Shown here in pieces: positions 1-14,100 of a stretch of 64,000 nucleotides of DNA. The notes beneath the pieces are model-generated. The model saw nothing but the letters and a program-made list of their open reading frames with translations. It was not told the DNA's origin and did no database searches. The stretch comes from Scolanthus callimorphus (taxonomy: Eukaryota > Cnidaria > Anthozoa > Actiniaria > Edwardsiidae), in the NCBI GenBank assembly GCA_033964015.1, contig CM066918.1, positions 558,001-622,000 on the forward strand, read 5' to 3'. The number at the start of each line of letters is the position of its first letter. Positions within the stretch are counted from its first letter, which is position 1. The translations under genes were made by a program, and so were the position numbers.

Positions 1-485
1 AAGAAACGACACTAAATTAATCGCGCAAACAAGCATACTCTTTGCAAACGTATGAACTATTGTTGATCACACCAATTTACGCAGTTTTGCATGTTTTACC
101 CAGTCTAGTGCGCTTTTGAAAATAACGACAGTTTTAAGCGTCTTTGCCGGCATTTTGTTCTTCGAACTCATAACGCATGTGTATTTGAACTAAACATACT
201 CCAGGACTTGCTTTATTGTATCTGCGGCGTTCATTCGCGCTAGCACACAGTATTTAACACTGAATCTTGTTCTTCGCGGTTTTCAATGTTTTACCATGTT
301 TATAGATGCGCTTTAAAACTTTTCAGTAGCCAAAAGCGAAGTTTGCATAACTTGGATTTCTCTCTAACCGGTCAAATGGCAAGTAAGAAAAACCTCACAC
401 ACGCCTAAATCGAGGAATGCTCACTGGCACTTAGAATTTTTTCTAAACAAGCGCTCACCTACAGAAATGAAAAAAAGAATTAGGA

Positions 486-560
486 AAATCATCAAGGTTC
501 GAACCTGTAACTTTCCAGTTACTATACCCAAACCCTAACCACTACGCTATGAGTGGATTC
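486..560 (-). repeat. tRNA-like sequence, probably a SINE head or tRNA pseudogene
   Basis: On the minus strand a box-A-like TAGCGTAGTGGTTAGG is followed about 35 nt later by a perfect box B, GGTTCGAACC. The anticodon arm can pair (GTAAC with GTTAC) but leaves a six-base loop, so I do not call a functional tRNA. A SINE of tRNA origin is the simplest reading. Confidence 0.4.
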
Positions 561-584
561 GCTGGTTCGGACAGCTCCTTTTAT

Positions 585-908
585 TGATTACGTACCTTAA
601 TAGTATTAATCTTTAATAGAACGAGGCATATACTATAAAAATATACTAAAATGATGTATTAACCCTTATCCTGACTAGTAGTCTTGATAGTTCAAATATT
701 TGAATGTTTTAGGTCAATTTGAAGTAATATTATCAAAAATATCGTTTGATTACGTACCTTAATAGTATTAATCTTTAATAGAACGAGGCATATACTATAA
801 AAATATACTAAAATGATGTATTAACCCTTATCCTGACTAGTAGTCTTGATAGTTCAAATATTTTGAATGTTTTTAGGTCATTTGAAGTAATATTATCAAA
901 AATATCGT
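585..908. repeat. Tandem duplication, 2 copies of 162 bp
   Basis: The block starting TGATTACGTACCTTAATAG occurs at 585 and again at 747. The copies differ by only a few indels in T-runs near their ends. It is AT-rich and noncoding. Confidence 0.9.
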
Positions 909-1740
909 TAAATTATTCATGGTGAGCATTCCTCCATTTAGGAATGACGAAAAACCTCCTGTCAATCATTTTTCTTGATTGACACTTTCTCGAACAGATC
1001 TATATTTTCGGAGGTTTTTCGGAGTAACCGAGTCTTATCCGAGGTTACGATTCATTGACTGCCCCCAGGGAGCCATCCAACCGGCGGCCAATCAGATGCC
1101 TTTTAAGTAGAACATGAATTTAATCAGAGTTAATGAGGCGGTCAGATGTCCCTGATTGTATAGCAATTCTGCCCCATGCACCTTTTTTAATGAACATTTA
1201 TTACATTATCTACTTGTTGAACTTTATCTATCTATTATCTATTAGTTGCTTAGCTCATATATAGCTCATATATACCATTGACAGAATTCCACGGGCTAGT
1301 AATGTTTGTAAATAATATATTTAAATTTTAATAAACTGAAACTGAACTGAACACTGAGTGATACACATTCAAGGAACACCACGAACTGGTTAATAGCTGC
1401 CCCGCGTCGACACTAAAAATCCTGATCCTAGCTTCTTTAAATAAGTGCTTTATATATTTTTTTGTTTAAGGAAACGTTTAAGAGAAGAGACGTCTCTGAT
1501 AGGCATTTTTCATTTTAGCTATATCTAGAACAAATAAGAAGGATTCAAGGTTTAAGTTAGGGTTAGATTAACGGGACTAACATAGATTAACAGGGCCTTT
1601 GTGTGCCTGAAACTACAGAAATTACATACAAATCTTAGCAGACAAAACAGACATTTCTCTGCAGACCATTTTTTTCGTAAGCTGTTGAAAACTAATATAA
1701 TTGGTCTTATCAAATGCACCGATCAAGTAGATAGATAGTT

Positions 1741-1860
1741 CAGGTGCGGGTTGTTCAAAGGTGGATTAATTTAAACCAGGTTTAGTTCTGAACAAAACCA
1801 TCGAGTCACCATGGTAATTAATCCTGATTAGTGCTAAACCACTTTCGAGCAACTGGACCG
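1741..1860 (-). repeat. Short MITE, inverted relative to the copy at 25,370-25,485
   Basis: It shares blocks such as GGTTTAGCACTAATC and TTTAAACCAGGTTTAGTTC with the 25.4 kb copy in opposite orientation. The ends carry GGTTGCT.GAAAG-type inverted termini. Noncoding. Confidence 0.6.
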
Positions 1861-1981
1861 AGGGCAATTATATTTGTAATCGTGGACAAACATGAATTTC
1901 CCGATAACATCACTAGCCAAGTGGATGCTTTTTAATTTTCAGGAGTACGCAAAGGAAACCGAGCCAAGTGAGAAAACGTAC

Positions 1982-2119
1982 CGCATTTTCCCTCGTGTAC
2001 AAACTTGATTCTCCCGCTGCCCTTGCAAATGGCAATATCCAGCAGACACAAGTTGTTGTAGGTCTTGCCATTTGATCCGCATATAGGTTTGAGAATCTTC
2101 AGACACGGTCTGTCGCATC
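1982..2119 (-). CDS. Kazal exon (K), last recognised exon of gene B
   Basis: Six cysteines in the spacing C-x3-C-x7-C-x10-C-x6-C-x13-C. The inhibitory loop is CLKILKPIC, giving predicted P1 Lys. The acceptor follows TTTATTGTTTCAG and the donor is G|GTACGT, phase 1-1, 138 bp. If the donor is unused, 16 further codons lead to a stop at about 1932. Confidence 0.85.
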
Positions 2120-5100
2120 CTGAAACAATAAAACAAGATTTCTTACTTTGAAGCAATTAAAAAATGTATTCAACAAATATTGCTTGGTTCTTCGTAGGTG
2201 CAATCAGCTGAAGATATAGTCTCCAGTCAAGTACGTCCACATTCCTGGGCGAGGTTATGAATTTTGTGTTCAGAGGCCAGAGAGGCCAGCTAGCCAAAAA
2301 TTTTTAATATAGAAAGTGCATACATTTAATTTTTTTTCCATTTCATTTCATAATTTGCCATGTACTAGGATAATGCGGGAACTAAAATAAGTCAGAAAAT
2401 TTTATACATGAAGCTGCTAGTTATACCAGTCAGGATAAAAGCTGTCATTGGGATTAAAACATGCTTTATAGACTGAAGAAGTGCGTTTACAAGTACCGCA
2501 TTTTCCATAATGTTTTAATCGTATTTTCCCTTTGCTCTTGCATGTCGCAATTTCCAGTAGGCATTTGTTGGAGTAAGTCTTCCCATCTGTCCCACACACA
2601 GGATTCAGAATCTTCGTACACGGTTTGTCGCAAACACATACTGGCTTGCCATTCTTCATCACGCATCGGGCTCGGTGAGAACAGAAGACATTATCGCAAG
2701 AGCGTGGACCTGGAAAGCATATTAATATATAGATTTAGCCATTGGCTAAAAGCGGAGCTCCCGGTTACATATTTTTCTGTGTTGGGGTCTTGGTTTCCCT
2801 GTGTGGGGGCGCGCAGACACGGACGCGCCAGCGATACTCAAATGGAAATACCGCTGAACCATGAAAAATGAAGTCGATCGTATACCTGAGTTCTACGTTG
2901 AGCTATTGTATTCTTCCTGCGATACCTATGGTGCTCCGCTCTGCGGCCTTCGGCCGCTAAGGAGCTCCGCTAAAAATACGATTAAATGCTTGCCCCTCTA
3001 GGACTAGCTCAATCGTACAACAAGAGGTCTGAGCGGAACACCCACCAAAATAGCACATTAGTTTATACAGCGGGTAGAATAAGAACAAATGAATAAGAAC
3101 CTTTTCTCTGTCTGTTCCCTTTGACTTACATGGAGGAGTGTTACCAGGGGAAGGACGTCGTGTGACAGGAATTTCTTTTCCAGTGAATATATTGACACAG
3201 TAGCAAGCCACAGAAGGTGGTAGGGAAAGGTTACACTGCACGCGTGTGTACAGACCATTCTTGTCACATCTTGGAACAAGGGCGCCAGGAAGAGGGTTCT
3301 TTTTCCTTTCAAGATATTCACGCTGGCATTTTGTCAAGGCTGGAAGAGATTTTTGAGAGTGTTCATAAAGGTAACAGAATAGTTTTGAACCTACAATTAG
3401 TATTTATAAAATAGAACCGCCATTGCCCAAGGTTACCAGGTTATTCTATAACTTATGGTAAACACTCCTTAAAAGTCTATGGAACCACACTGAAAATCTT
3501 TGCGACTTGAGGGATTTTAAAATTTTGCACTTGTTGTGTATTGTTTTATGAGAAAATAAAAATGATTGATTTGATTTGATAATAGTTTCGAACATAAGTT
3601 GTTTGGTTTACTTCGCAACTCTTTGTTCACCAAGTTTTGTGAGCTGATCAGATTGCGAACTAATCAAGCACTCAATTTCTCGCGTGAGAGTCTTCACATT
3701 ATACTCTCGTGGGGTTACGGTCAAACAGTTAAACCTTCAGCTACTCTCATGTCCAATTTGAACGTGTTCAAAGTGAATGAGAGTTGATGAGGGTGTATGA
3801 GAGCAGAAACGTTTAGCTTATCACATGACTTAGAAAATCGACAGACAAAACCTACCACACGCTCCTGAGTGAGCAAGCATTATTTTGCTCTTGCTTTTGC
3901 AGGTTGCGATGCTCAGGACGCATTCGTTGGAGTAAGTCTTCCAATCAGTTCCACAGACAGGTTTGAAAATAGCTGGGCATGGTTTGTCGCAAATGTCTGT
4001 GGAAAAAGATGGAATTGTACGCATGCCGTTCTACACTTTGAAAGAGAGTAATGGTAGTCAGAGGGTGTTTCGGGCTGTGGTTATTCTGATTCTTGTTTTA
4101 CAGACCGAATTCCTGCAGAAATAAGACGTATTTTACTTGTACTTTAAAAACCCGGGCCTTATTTTATAATATACTCTGCTACTTATGATGCATATTCTGC
4201 TACCTACAGGCCTGCCGATCTCTTGACACGTCGAATCTAATTCAGGCGATTGATTGTCGAAATTTTCCAGCCATAAGAAATAATGAAGAAGAAGACTTTT
4301 CATTCCTCCTTTAGTTGCTATTCTTCATCGTGATGTACCTTTTGAACTAACCAAAGTTAAAGTCGAGAAAATAAACACAGACATTTACATTTTTGAACTT
4401 TCTAAAAATTCTTTTACTTCCCCACAAACATTTTTAATAAAAACACCCAGTTCTGCCTTATTTGTATTCGGTCCAGGAATCGTGCGCTTGTACGTTGGAC
4501 CGATCCCCTGTATCGTCATACCTACCTGGAGGCATAAATTTCTTGGTCCTAGCATTGTAGCAGCCCGTGTTACACACTCCCTGACAACACAGCACATATT
4601 TGCCATGACGGCTACAGTCGCCATGTCTGGAGCACTGGTTGGGTGGTGGATAAGATATCAAACAGGCGCGACGAGAAAGTGGAGGACAAGCAAGCTTGAA
4701 GCAAACTAAATTGTAAACAAAAAAGAGTTTAGGGGGTAAAAGAGGCTACTATTGTAAAACAAAATTTTCTCACAATCCAATTGCCTATTGAGAAACTTCG
4801 AGCTCTGTTTCATATGCTAGACTTTTATCCATATTTTATACTTGAAAATATTCTGATGAAATTTCCCTGTAAATTATCCTTGAACGTGATTGCCATTCCA
4901 CAACTTTTCTATGGCACTTTCTTCTATTTTGATGTTGCGTAAAATGAGCAATTCATTCATATCCGTTTTCTTCAAAACGTCCATTGCATAGCGACAGCCT
5001 GGTTACTGCCTTGTTTTGCTTTTCTTGTTGTTATTTATGTTCTGCGCCTGAGAACCAAAGACAGTTTTCCAAAGTAAAGGCATATCATACACACGGCCGT

Positions 5101-8100
5101 TAGACGAGTTAAAGTTACATAGGCACTTTTCAAACCTTTTTGATGGCACTATGAGACACTAGCTAAGATGCACCCTAACAGCTGACACGTACCACATTTT
5201 CCCTTGTGTTTGAAGTGTATTTTCCAGTTGCTCTTGCACGAGGCCACGGCTAGCAAGCACAAGTTGTTATACGTTTTCCCATCTGTACCACACACGGGGG
5301 ATAAAATCTTCGGACAGGCCTTCTTGCACGGTTTGCGGACTGCACACAAAGTTAAAAGTGACGTTGAAACACAGCTGATTTTCACAGAGAGCGACCATAG
5401 AAACTACTTCATGAATATAAAATTACATTTATGTGTTTGGGTTTGAGAATCCATGATGCTTAGTATGACGGACAAGGATGGAGTAAGAGGGGCATTCAAT
5501 AGGTTGGCCATGGTCACCCTCATTTGCTCGACTTCTATGGTACTAACGAGCTCCCCATTTTTTAAAATGTCGGCATAACCTTTGCACTAGCCTACTACAT
5601 CATTTCTGGATTCGCCCCAGCGAGATTACACATGCGCATCAAAAACAATGATGGCTTCCCAAACGGATCATCACCTTGTGCTGAAGGATTCATAGAAAGC
5701 GAGATGCGGGAAAGACTTTCTAATGGCAAAGCCAGATAAAGTATGCATACCACAAAATCCTTTGTGGGCAAATTTGATTCGGCCTTTGCTTTTACATGAC
5801 GCGATTCCCAGTAGACACGGGTTGCCATAATCCTTCCCATCCGATCCACATACGGGATCTGCAATCGCTATGCATGCATCCGGGCATTTCTTTGGCACTG
5901 AAAAGTAGAAAACAAATAAAAGTAAAGCCAGAGCTGTATGCAGCTTTCAATCGGCCTCTATCCATACAGATTTGACTTCCAAGTGTTTGGTGACTCAGTC
6001 AATAAAAATGGTTCTCCTTTTATCCCCTCGATGGATTTCAAAGATATTAAGAAAAGATCTTAGCACTGTAAATCTTTCCAATAACAGCGACAGAATTGTT
6101 CACTTACAGCATGGTCCATTGTGCTTGAACTTTATTTTCCAGCTACTCTTACAAGACGCGACAGCCAGCAAACACAGGTTGCTATAAGTCTTGCCATCCG
6201 TCCCGCATACAGGGGCATATTCCCGTGTGCACATTGTTATACACGGTCTTGGAACTGAAGAAGAAAAAAACAGTTCTAATGAAGGCTCAATGAGAAAAAA
6301 GTGCTTTAGCATTTAAACAGTGGATAGAACGTTGAAGAACGTTTTTACAGACAGATTATGGCCGACCCTCATCATTATTCGTTTTATACATCATGAATCT
6401 GTTGGAATGGGAGAGAAAGAGGAGGAAACGAACCCAACAAACCATCAAGACTTACCACATGGTCCATTGTGTACCAGATGTATTTTCCAATTGTTCTTGC
6501 AGGAAGCAACCATCAGCATACACAAGTTTGAGTAGGTTTTCCCGTTTGATCCACAGACTGGTCTGAACTCTCGAGTACACACCTCGTTACACACACAAAC
6601 AGGTGTCCCTACGATCATTTTACAGACCATGCCTGGTCTGCAACGTATGTTTGCACATGTGATGGGTGGACGTTCTGGAAAAGTAACATGAAATAGTTAC
6701 GCATTAGGATATTTCATAGCTTTAAGTTCATACGTTGCACGAGTCTATGACACTAATGTCATCAAGTATGCAAAGACGTTGTTGGGGCATAATTGGGGAA
6801 GGAAATAATCCTCCTACGCGAATACGCATATTCGTAGCGACTGGAAGCAGCGAGGTGGTACTCACTCGCCAATTTTTGCCGTTAAAATCAATTTTTAAAG
6901 CATCGGTTTGCAGTAAGCTCATTCTCTAAGCACAAGTCTATGCACCTAATACTCATCATTCCCTGGAAAAAAAAAATTTGTGAAAAAGAGTTTTTTAAGA
7001 TCGAAAAATCATTATAAATATCTCTGTTTTTATGCAAATTTGCATGTCCCAGCGTCACACGTTCAGCGCCTGGTGTAAAAATATTTTTACTTATTTCTTC
7101 ATGGATAAAACATACAACGCAAAATTTCCCATAAATCGAAGTTCCAATCCTAAATGAAATAACTTATATGGTATTTTCTTCAATATATGCATCTTCTTCG
7201 ATATTATTAGTGAAAACGTCTTTGCCATTTTCGTGTCCCAAAAATTTGATAATTTTAGCGTATTTCAGGTTTTTTAGATTTATTGTCAAAATAAGCAACG
7301 CCGCAATGAAACAAACTGAGCCAACTGTGGTCTATAGATTTTTATGTCGAAATGTGGCATTCTGACTGAGATCGGAAATAAGTTCTTGGAAATATAAAAT
7401 TTCGAAGTTTACTGAAAGCATTGTCCCCCACCAAAATTTAAAGCATAATAATACGACCGGGGTTTGCATTTCCTCTAATATATAGATAACCATAAGCCTT
7501 ATTGCACTAAGAAACTACAGATGTGTGGTCTAGTAAAATTGCAGTCATTTGGTCTATTGCCCGGACTTATAGCCTATTTTGAGAGAGTTTAGCAATGGCG
7601 TGAAGTTTACTGAAAGTTTTGTCCCCCACTTCATAAAATTTACATATCTAAACAAACGACAGCAAATGTGATTGCTACCGAAGTTTGTTTCTAATTTCTT
7701 CGTTTACATTAAAAAAAATCAAGGTTTTTTGCTCAAACTATTTAAACCTAAACATCTGAGATTCCATTCGCACCGACGAGGTAGATTTCGGCTATAACAC
7801 ACGAGATTTAAAACTCACTATGTTATTTTTGTAATTTATGCAATTCGGAAGAAATTCATTACAGTTTAGAAAAAGTTCTTCATTTTTTGTGTTTTTCAGA
7901 TAATTTTAGCGCGCGATTAGTTTCACATTTATCGCAAATCAACGGGAATTTATTCAAGACAATAGGTATCTTAGTAGATTTGAAGCGTTGTCTGTATTTT
8001 GCAAAAAAATAGGTATTTTGAACCACTGCCATTGCGTGTTATTAATAAAAAAAACTAAGAAAATTTGCACTCTAAGGTGGCTTATAGCAGTTTTTAGTTG

Positions 8101-11100
8101 ACTCTTCGGTCTGGTATGGCCTGTATCTCACGTGCTATACATACACAGAAAGGCAAGCCACTTTACAAGAAACATACAATTGATCGTTATATGTGTTTAC
8201 ATGTTTTGTTTAAATTGACGCTTCCATGGCAACGAAATGGCGGCCCTCCATTTTTTGAGTTGAAGAATCCACCCAGACATGCAAGATAACTTTTCGCAAT
8301 ACCAACGCCAATGAGGTCAGACTATAAGTTTGAAGAAATAGGCCAAGAGCGTTTCGAAGACCATTTTTTGTCAAGAAAATCAAGCGTAGTCAATCAAACT
8401 CGTGAGCCAATCAGATCCTTTCCTAGTTTCGCCTAGTGCGACATGTCTGTTGCGACATGTCTCGAAAAACAAGCCAAAGGAGTGCACTGAACAAGGATCC
8501 GATTGGCTCACACGATTGTGATTGACTACGCAGCCAACTTAACTGCCAAAGAAAGGCTCACTACATTTGAACCTACAGGGTCAGGTGTTATCAGAAACAC
8601 TTGCAAATGGCATTTCTAAAAGAAAGGTTTTTATTATAAACGTTGTGACTGGTGATTTTTCCAACTGTTATGTACCGTTCGAATTTTTGATATTGGGAGA
8701 GTGCAAGTGGGTTTTTTTTGCAAAAGAAAGGAATCTTGCGTTAGACTAGTTACCAGACCCCACCCGGTAAGGATATAAAATTGCTCATATTATCAGAAAT
8801 ATTGATCAAAATCAGTTGAAAAAAAGATAATTCGACGTGTTTCTCTATAAACCACAGTGCAAAGTAGCCAAACTCAGGTGAGTTAAGGCATGGGTCCATG
8901 CGGCCACGCCCTTAAAAACATTCAATCAGGCCTTAATTTGGTTGAATTAAAGATAGGCTTCTTGTGTTGATATAATGTCGTAGAAATCGTCATTCTTGTT
9001 AATTTGAGTTGTTGTTGTTTCCATGGGAACCAAATCCTAACCTTTGACCTCCACTTAAAGAAATGAAACTTCAGAGCCTCCGCAGGTTCAGAAAATTCGC
9101 ACCACTCTTAAAACCACCAGATGGAAATGGTAGGGAATAAGGTAGTATTTATCACTCCAATTTCCGATCTTGCACAACATTTTTAATTTCGAAGTTATTA
9201 AAGGGTATCACATTTCAAGATGTCCTAAAATAGGATTCCTAATGAAATGGTCACGTTTTCGAATTGGATCAGATATACCTGTGATGGCTTTAAAGACATC
9301 ACATTGTTAAATCTTCAGAGTTTGAAACTTTTCCCGACCTGCCGAGGGCTTTTTTGAAAATTGCTTTAAGGTAAGGTTCAAAGGTCACATTCCATGGAAA
9401 CAAAACACAACATTTACTTGTTTCATGACCGTTAACAACCTTAACCATGTTTGACCTTGGAAGTAGCAAAGCCACTGAAGATAGACCACCCCCTAACGTT
9501 TTTGATCCGCCATTTTGAATGCAAATGAGACCCAGGCCTTAACTCTCCTGAGAATGCAAAACGTTATAACCCCCCTTATAAGTAAAGAAAAATACGTCGG
9601 AAAACTCGCATGTGACGGTAGTGAGTACCACCTCGCTGCTTCCAGTCAGCGTATTAAGGTAAACGAGCCTCCTTAGCAAATTATAGTGAAATGAATGCCA
9701 TACAAATCTTTTATCCCATAAAAAATTAATTTGTGAGCTTGTATTGCGAGTGATGAATGTTAGAAACGTGCAACTTACTGCAAGGTCCACTGTGTTTCAG
9801 ACGAATCCGTCCATTGCTGTTACATGTTGTTATGTTCAGGAAGCATCTGTTGCTGTATGTCTTGCCGTCTGTTCCACACACAGGCGCATAGTTAAGAGGA
9901 CAAAACTTAGGACATACTGAAATGAACAATTGTGTAAAGCATCAGTGCTAAAATAAAATGAGCTGTGTGAAGTTAACAACAAGAAGCCAACACCCATTCC
10001 TTCTGAAGTACAGCAATTTCTGTTGCGCATGAAACGTATTTCCAGTTGCTTTTGAAAGAGGCCACAGCTAGCACTAAAGCACAGGTTGCTGCAAGTCTTC
10101 CCGTCGCTTCACACACTGGAGCAAAGATCTTGATCTTGGGGCAACCTTCTTGCAGACCAAGTTGTGCGAGCTGGTCAGATTGCGAACTAATCAAGCACTC
10201 AATTTCTCGTGAGAGTTTACTTAAAACCCTCAGCTACTCTCATGTCCAATTTGAACGTGTTCAAAAAGAAAATGAGAGTCGATGAGGGTGTATGAGAGCA
10301 GAAACTTTTAGCTAATCACAATGGCCCGATATTGGAAATCGACGGACAAAACCTACCGCCACACGCTCCTGGGTGAGCAAGCATTATTTTGCTCTTGCTT
10401 TTGCAGGTTGCGATGCTCAGGACGCATTCGTTGGAGTAAGTCTTCCAATCAGTTCCACAGACAGGTTTGAAAATAGCTGGGCATGGTTTGTCGCAAATGT
10501 CTGTGGAAAAAGATGGAATTATACGCAAGTCGTTCTACAATTTGAAAGAGAGTAATGGTAGTCAGAGGTTGTTTCGGGCTGTGGTTATTCTGAGTCTTGT
10601 CTTACCGACCGACTTCCTGCAGAAATAAGAGGTATTAAAAACCCGGGTCTTTAATACACTCGGGGTACGTTCTGCTTCTTAGTAACTGGTGTATTCCTGA
10701 ATTTCTTATAGGCCTGTCGATCTCTTGACGCGTTGAATCTAATTCAGCCGAGTTTTTGTCGAAATTTTCAAGTGAAAGAAAAAATAAAGAAGAAAAAAGT
10801 ATTTTCATTCCATTTCTGTAGTTCAACATGATGTATCTTTTGAACTAACCAAAATTCAGAAGTCGAGAAATAAAGAAATACATTTACATTTTTAAACTTT
10901 CTAAGAATTATTTTACTTCCCCGCTACAATTTGTTGTTTTATTATTTCGTTCCACGAATCCCGCGCTTGTGCGTTGGACGGATTCCCTATTTCGTCATAT
11001 GTACCTGGAGGCATAAATTTCTTGGTCCTCGCATTGTAGCATCCCTTGTTACACACTCCCTGACAACACAGCACATATTTGCCATGACGGCTACAATCGT

Positions 11101-14100
11101 CATGTCTGGAGCACTGGTTGGGTGGTGGATAAGATATCAAACAGGCGCGACGAGAAAGTGGAGGACAAACAAGCTTGAAGCAAACTAAATTGTAAACAAA
11201 CAAAAAAAGAGTAGGGGTGACGAAGGCTACTATTGTAAGACAAATTTTCTCAGAATCAAAGTGGCTATTGATAAAACGTGAAGCTCTGTTTCATATGCTA
11301 CACTTTACCCACATTTTAGACTTGGAAAATACTCTGATAAAATTTCCCTGTAGAATTTCATTGAACATGATTGCCCATTCCACTGCTTTATTGCGACACT
11401 CTCTTCTAATTTTTGTGGCGTATAATGAGGAATTCATTCATGTCGAAGTGTCGATTGCATAGCGACTCTCTAATCCTGCCTTGTTTTCTTTTTCTTTTTG
11501 TTAATTCATGTTCAGCCCGAGGACCAAAGACCAAAGGGCCAAGCCTTTGCAATACCTTTAGGCAATACCTTTACCAAAGTAAAGGTATATCATACACACG
11601 GCCGCTAGATGAGTTACATAGGCACTTTCAAACGTTTTTGTTGACGGTAAGAGACATTAGAAAATAACACCTATGTTGTATTGTGAATGTGCGCATTCTG
11701 ATTGGTTAAAAAGCGTGTTTGTAAGAGACCTGAGAAACACGATTGTCACGCAACGCTGTCGCGCGTGTGTATGTTATTTTCTAAAAGCAATAAAAATACT
11801 TTCTGCGTGCTCTCTGGTTTCTTACAAACACTCGGGGAATGTTGGTCGAACTGATAAAACTTGAAAGACACTCGCCTTCGGCTCGTGTCTTTCAAGTTTT
11901 GATCAGTTCTCCCAACATCCCCCTCGTGGTTGTAAGAAAGCAGAGAGCACGCGGAAAGTACTTTTATTGCTTAATTAGGTAAGATGTTCCCTAAAAGCTG
12001 AGGTCCTAGCAACACGTACCACATTTTCCCTTGCGTTTGAAGCGTATTTTCCAGTTGCTCTTACACGAGGCTACAGCTAGCATGCACAAGTTGTTATACG
12101 TTTTCCCATCTGTACCACACACGGGGGATAAAATCTTTGGACAGGCCTTCTTGCACGGTTTGCGGACTGCACACAGTGGTAAAAGTGACGTTAAAGGAAA
12201 AGAATGACACATAAGTAAACCTTGATTTAAGGGCCCTGACCCGGACAACACAGTTGATGAAAAAGTGAAAAGTGTGTTGGTTCGGCTAGGGTTTGAACCA
12301 CCAACCTCCTGCAAAACAGCACGGCGCTCTACCAAACACCGCCGTAGCCAGAAACAATCGTTACTGAGGCAGAGCAAGGTTAAAGGCTGGTTTAAAAAAA
12401 CATTCATTCTGGTTCTTTCAGTAAGAAAAATATCATTTTGAAATTTTTGCCGAGGCGAGTGCCTCGCTACGGCGGTATGCTGGCTACGGCCGTGCCAACG
12501 GAGCTAACCGGTCGGCGGTTTTATGATACTAGCCAGCCCCCCTCTTTTTAAAAAATGTCAGGCATATTATTTGTACTAGCCTCGCCCATTTCTGGATCCG
12601 CCCTATAGCGAGATCAGGTTTAGACCAGATTACACATGCGCATCAGTGATGGCTTCCCAAAAGGATCATCATCGTGTGCTGAAGGATTCATAGGAAGCAA
12701 TTGGATTACATGAAAGACTTTCTAATGACAAAGCCAGATAAAATATGCATACCACAAAATCCTTTGTGGACAAACTTAATCCGGCCTTTGCTATTACATG
12801 CCGCGATGCTCAGTAGACACGAGTTGCCATAAACCTTCCCATCCGATCCACATACGGGATCTGCAATTGCTATGCATGCATCCGGGCATTTCTTTGGCAC
12901 TGAAAAGTACAATTAAATGTACATAAGAGGCTGTATGCAGCTTTCAATCGGCCTCTATTCATACAGATTTGGCATGCAAGTGTTTGGTGACTCAGTCAAA
13001 TGGTTCTCCTTTTATCCCCATCGAAGGATTTCAAAAGATATTAAGAAAATATCTTAGCACTGTAAATCTTCCCAATAACAGCGACAGAATTGTTCACTTA
13101 CAGCATGGTCCATTGTGCTTAAACCTTATTTTCCAGTTACTCTTACAAGACGCGACAGCCAGCAAACACAGGTTGCTATAAGTCTTGCCATCCGTGCCGC
13201 ATACAGGGGCATACTCCCGTGTGCAAATCGTTATACACGGTCTTGGAACTGAAGAAGAAAACAAGCAGTTCTAATGAAGGCTCAACGAGACAAAAATGCT
13301 TTAGCATTAAAACAGTGGATAAGTTATCGAGGTCGAAGAACGTTTTTCCAGACAGATTATGGCCGACCCTCAACATTATTCGTTTTATACATCATAAATC
13401 TGTTGGAATGGGAGAGAAAGAGGAAGAAACGAACCATCAAGACTTACCACAGGATCCAATGTGTACAAGATGTATTTTCCAATTGTCCTTGCAGGAAGCA
13501 ACCATCAGCATACACAAGTTTGAGTAGGTTTTCCCGTTTGATCCACAGACTGGTCTGTACTCTCGAGTACACACCTCGTTACACACACAAACAGGTGTCC
13601 CTACGATCATTTTACAGACCATGCCTGGTCTGCAACGTATGTTTGCACATGTGATGGCTGGGAAGGTAACACGGAATAGTTAAGCATTAGTGTATTTTAT
13701 AGATTTAAGTTTACACCATGCACGAGTCTATGAAACTCATTTCATCAAATGCGCAAATACGTTGTTGCAGCATATTTGGTGAAATGAGCCTCCTACGCGA
13801 ATACCCATATTCGTAGCGTAGTGAACCTACTAAGCAAATATACGCGTATTTAGTGAAATTAATGGCATACAAATCTTTTCTCTAGTTAAACACCTCATGC
13901 AATCCCCTGATCATGCTTACTTTTCAGTCCTTGCGGCACGTTCTACATGACAGCCGACTCCAATTTATCAAAAGTACAGTTGATTTCATCCTTACCACAG
14001 GATCCATTGCGTACAAGATGTATTTTCCAATTGTTCTTGCAGGAAGCAACCATCAGCATACACAAGTTTGAGTAGGTTTTCCCGTTTGATCCACAGACTG

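Larger units (their letters stand above)
1..1981. other. Intergenic or 3' flank, no confident gene
   Basis: No recognisable exon. It holds a 162-bp tandem duplication (585-908), a tRNA-like segment near 486-560 and a short MITE at 1741-1860. If the last Kazal exon at 1982-2119 is not spliced, translation runs through to a stop at about 1932, and a minus-strand AATAAA lies near 1196-1201 that could serve as a polyadenylation signal. Whether the gene ends here or continues off the window is not settled. Confidence 0.5.

Noticed and set aside
486..560. Functional tRNA gene
   Set aside because: Box A and B are present, but the anticodon loop has six bases and the acceptor stem does not pair well.
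12168..12407. N-terminal extension of the 12.1 kb Kazal ([13 protein letters not shown])
   Set aside because: This is the translation of a tRNA-like sequence, a common artefact; the exon starts at the CAG acceptor at 12,167.
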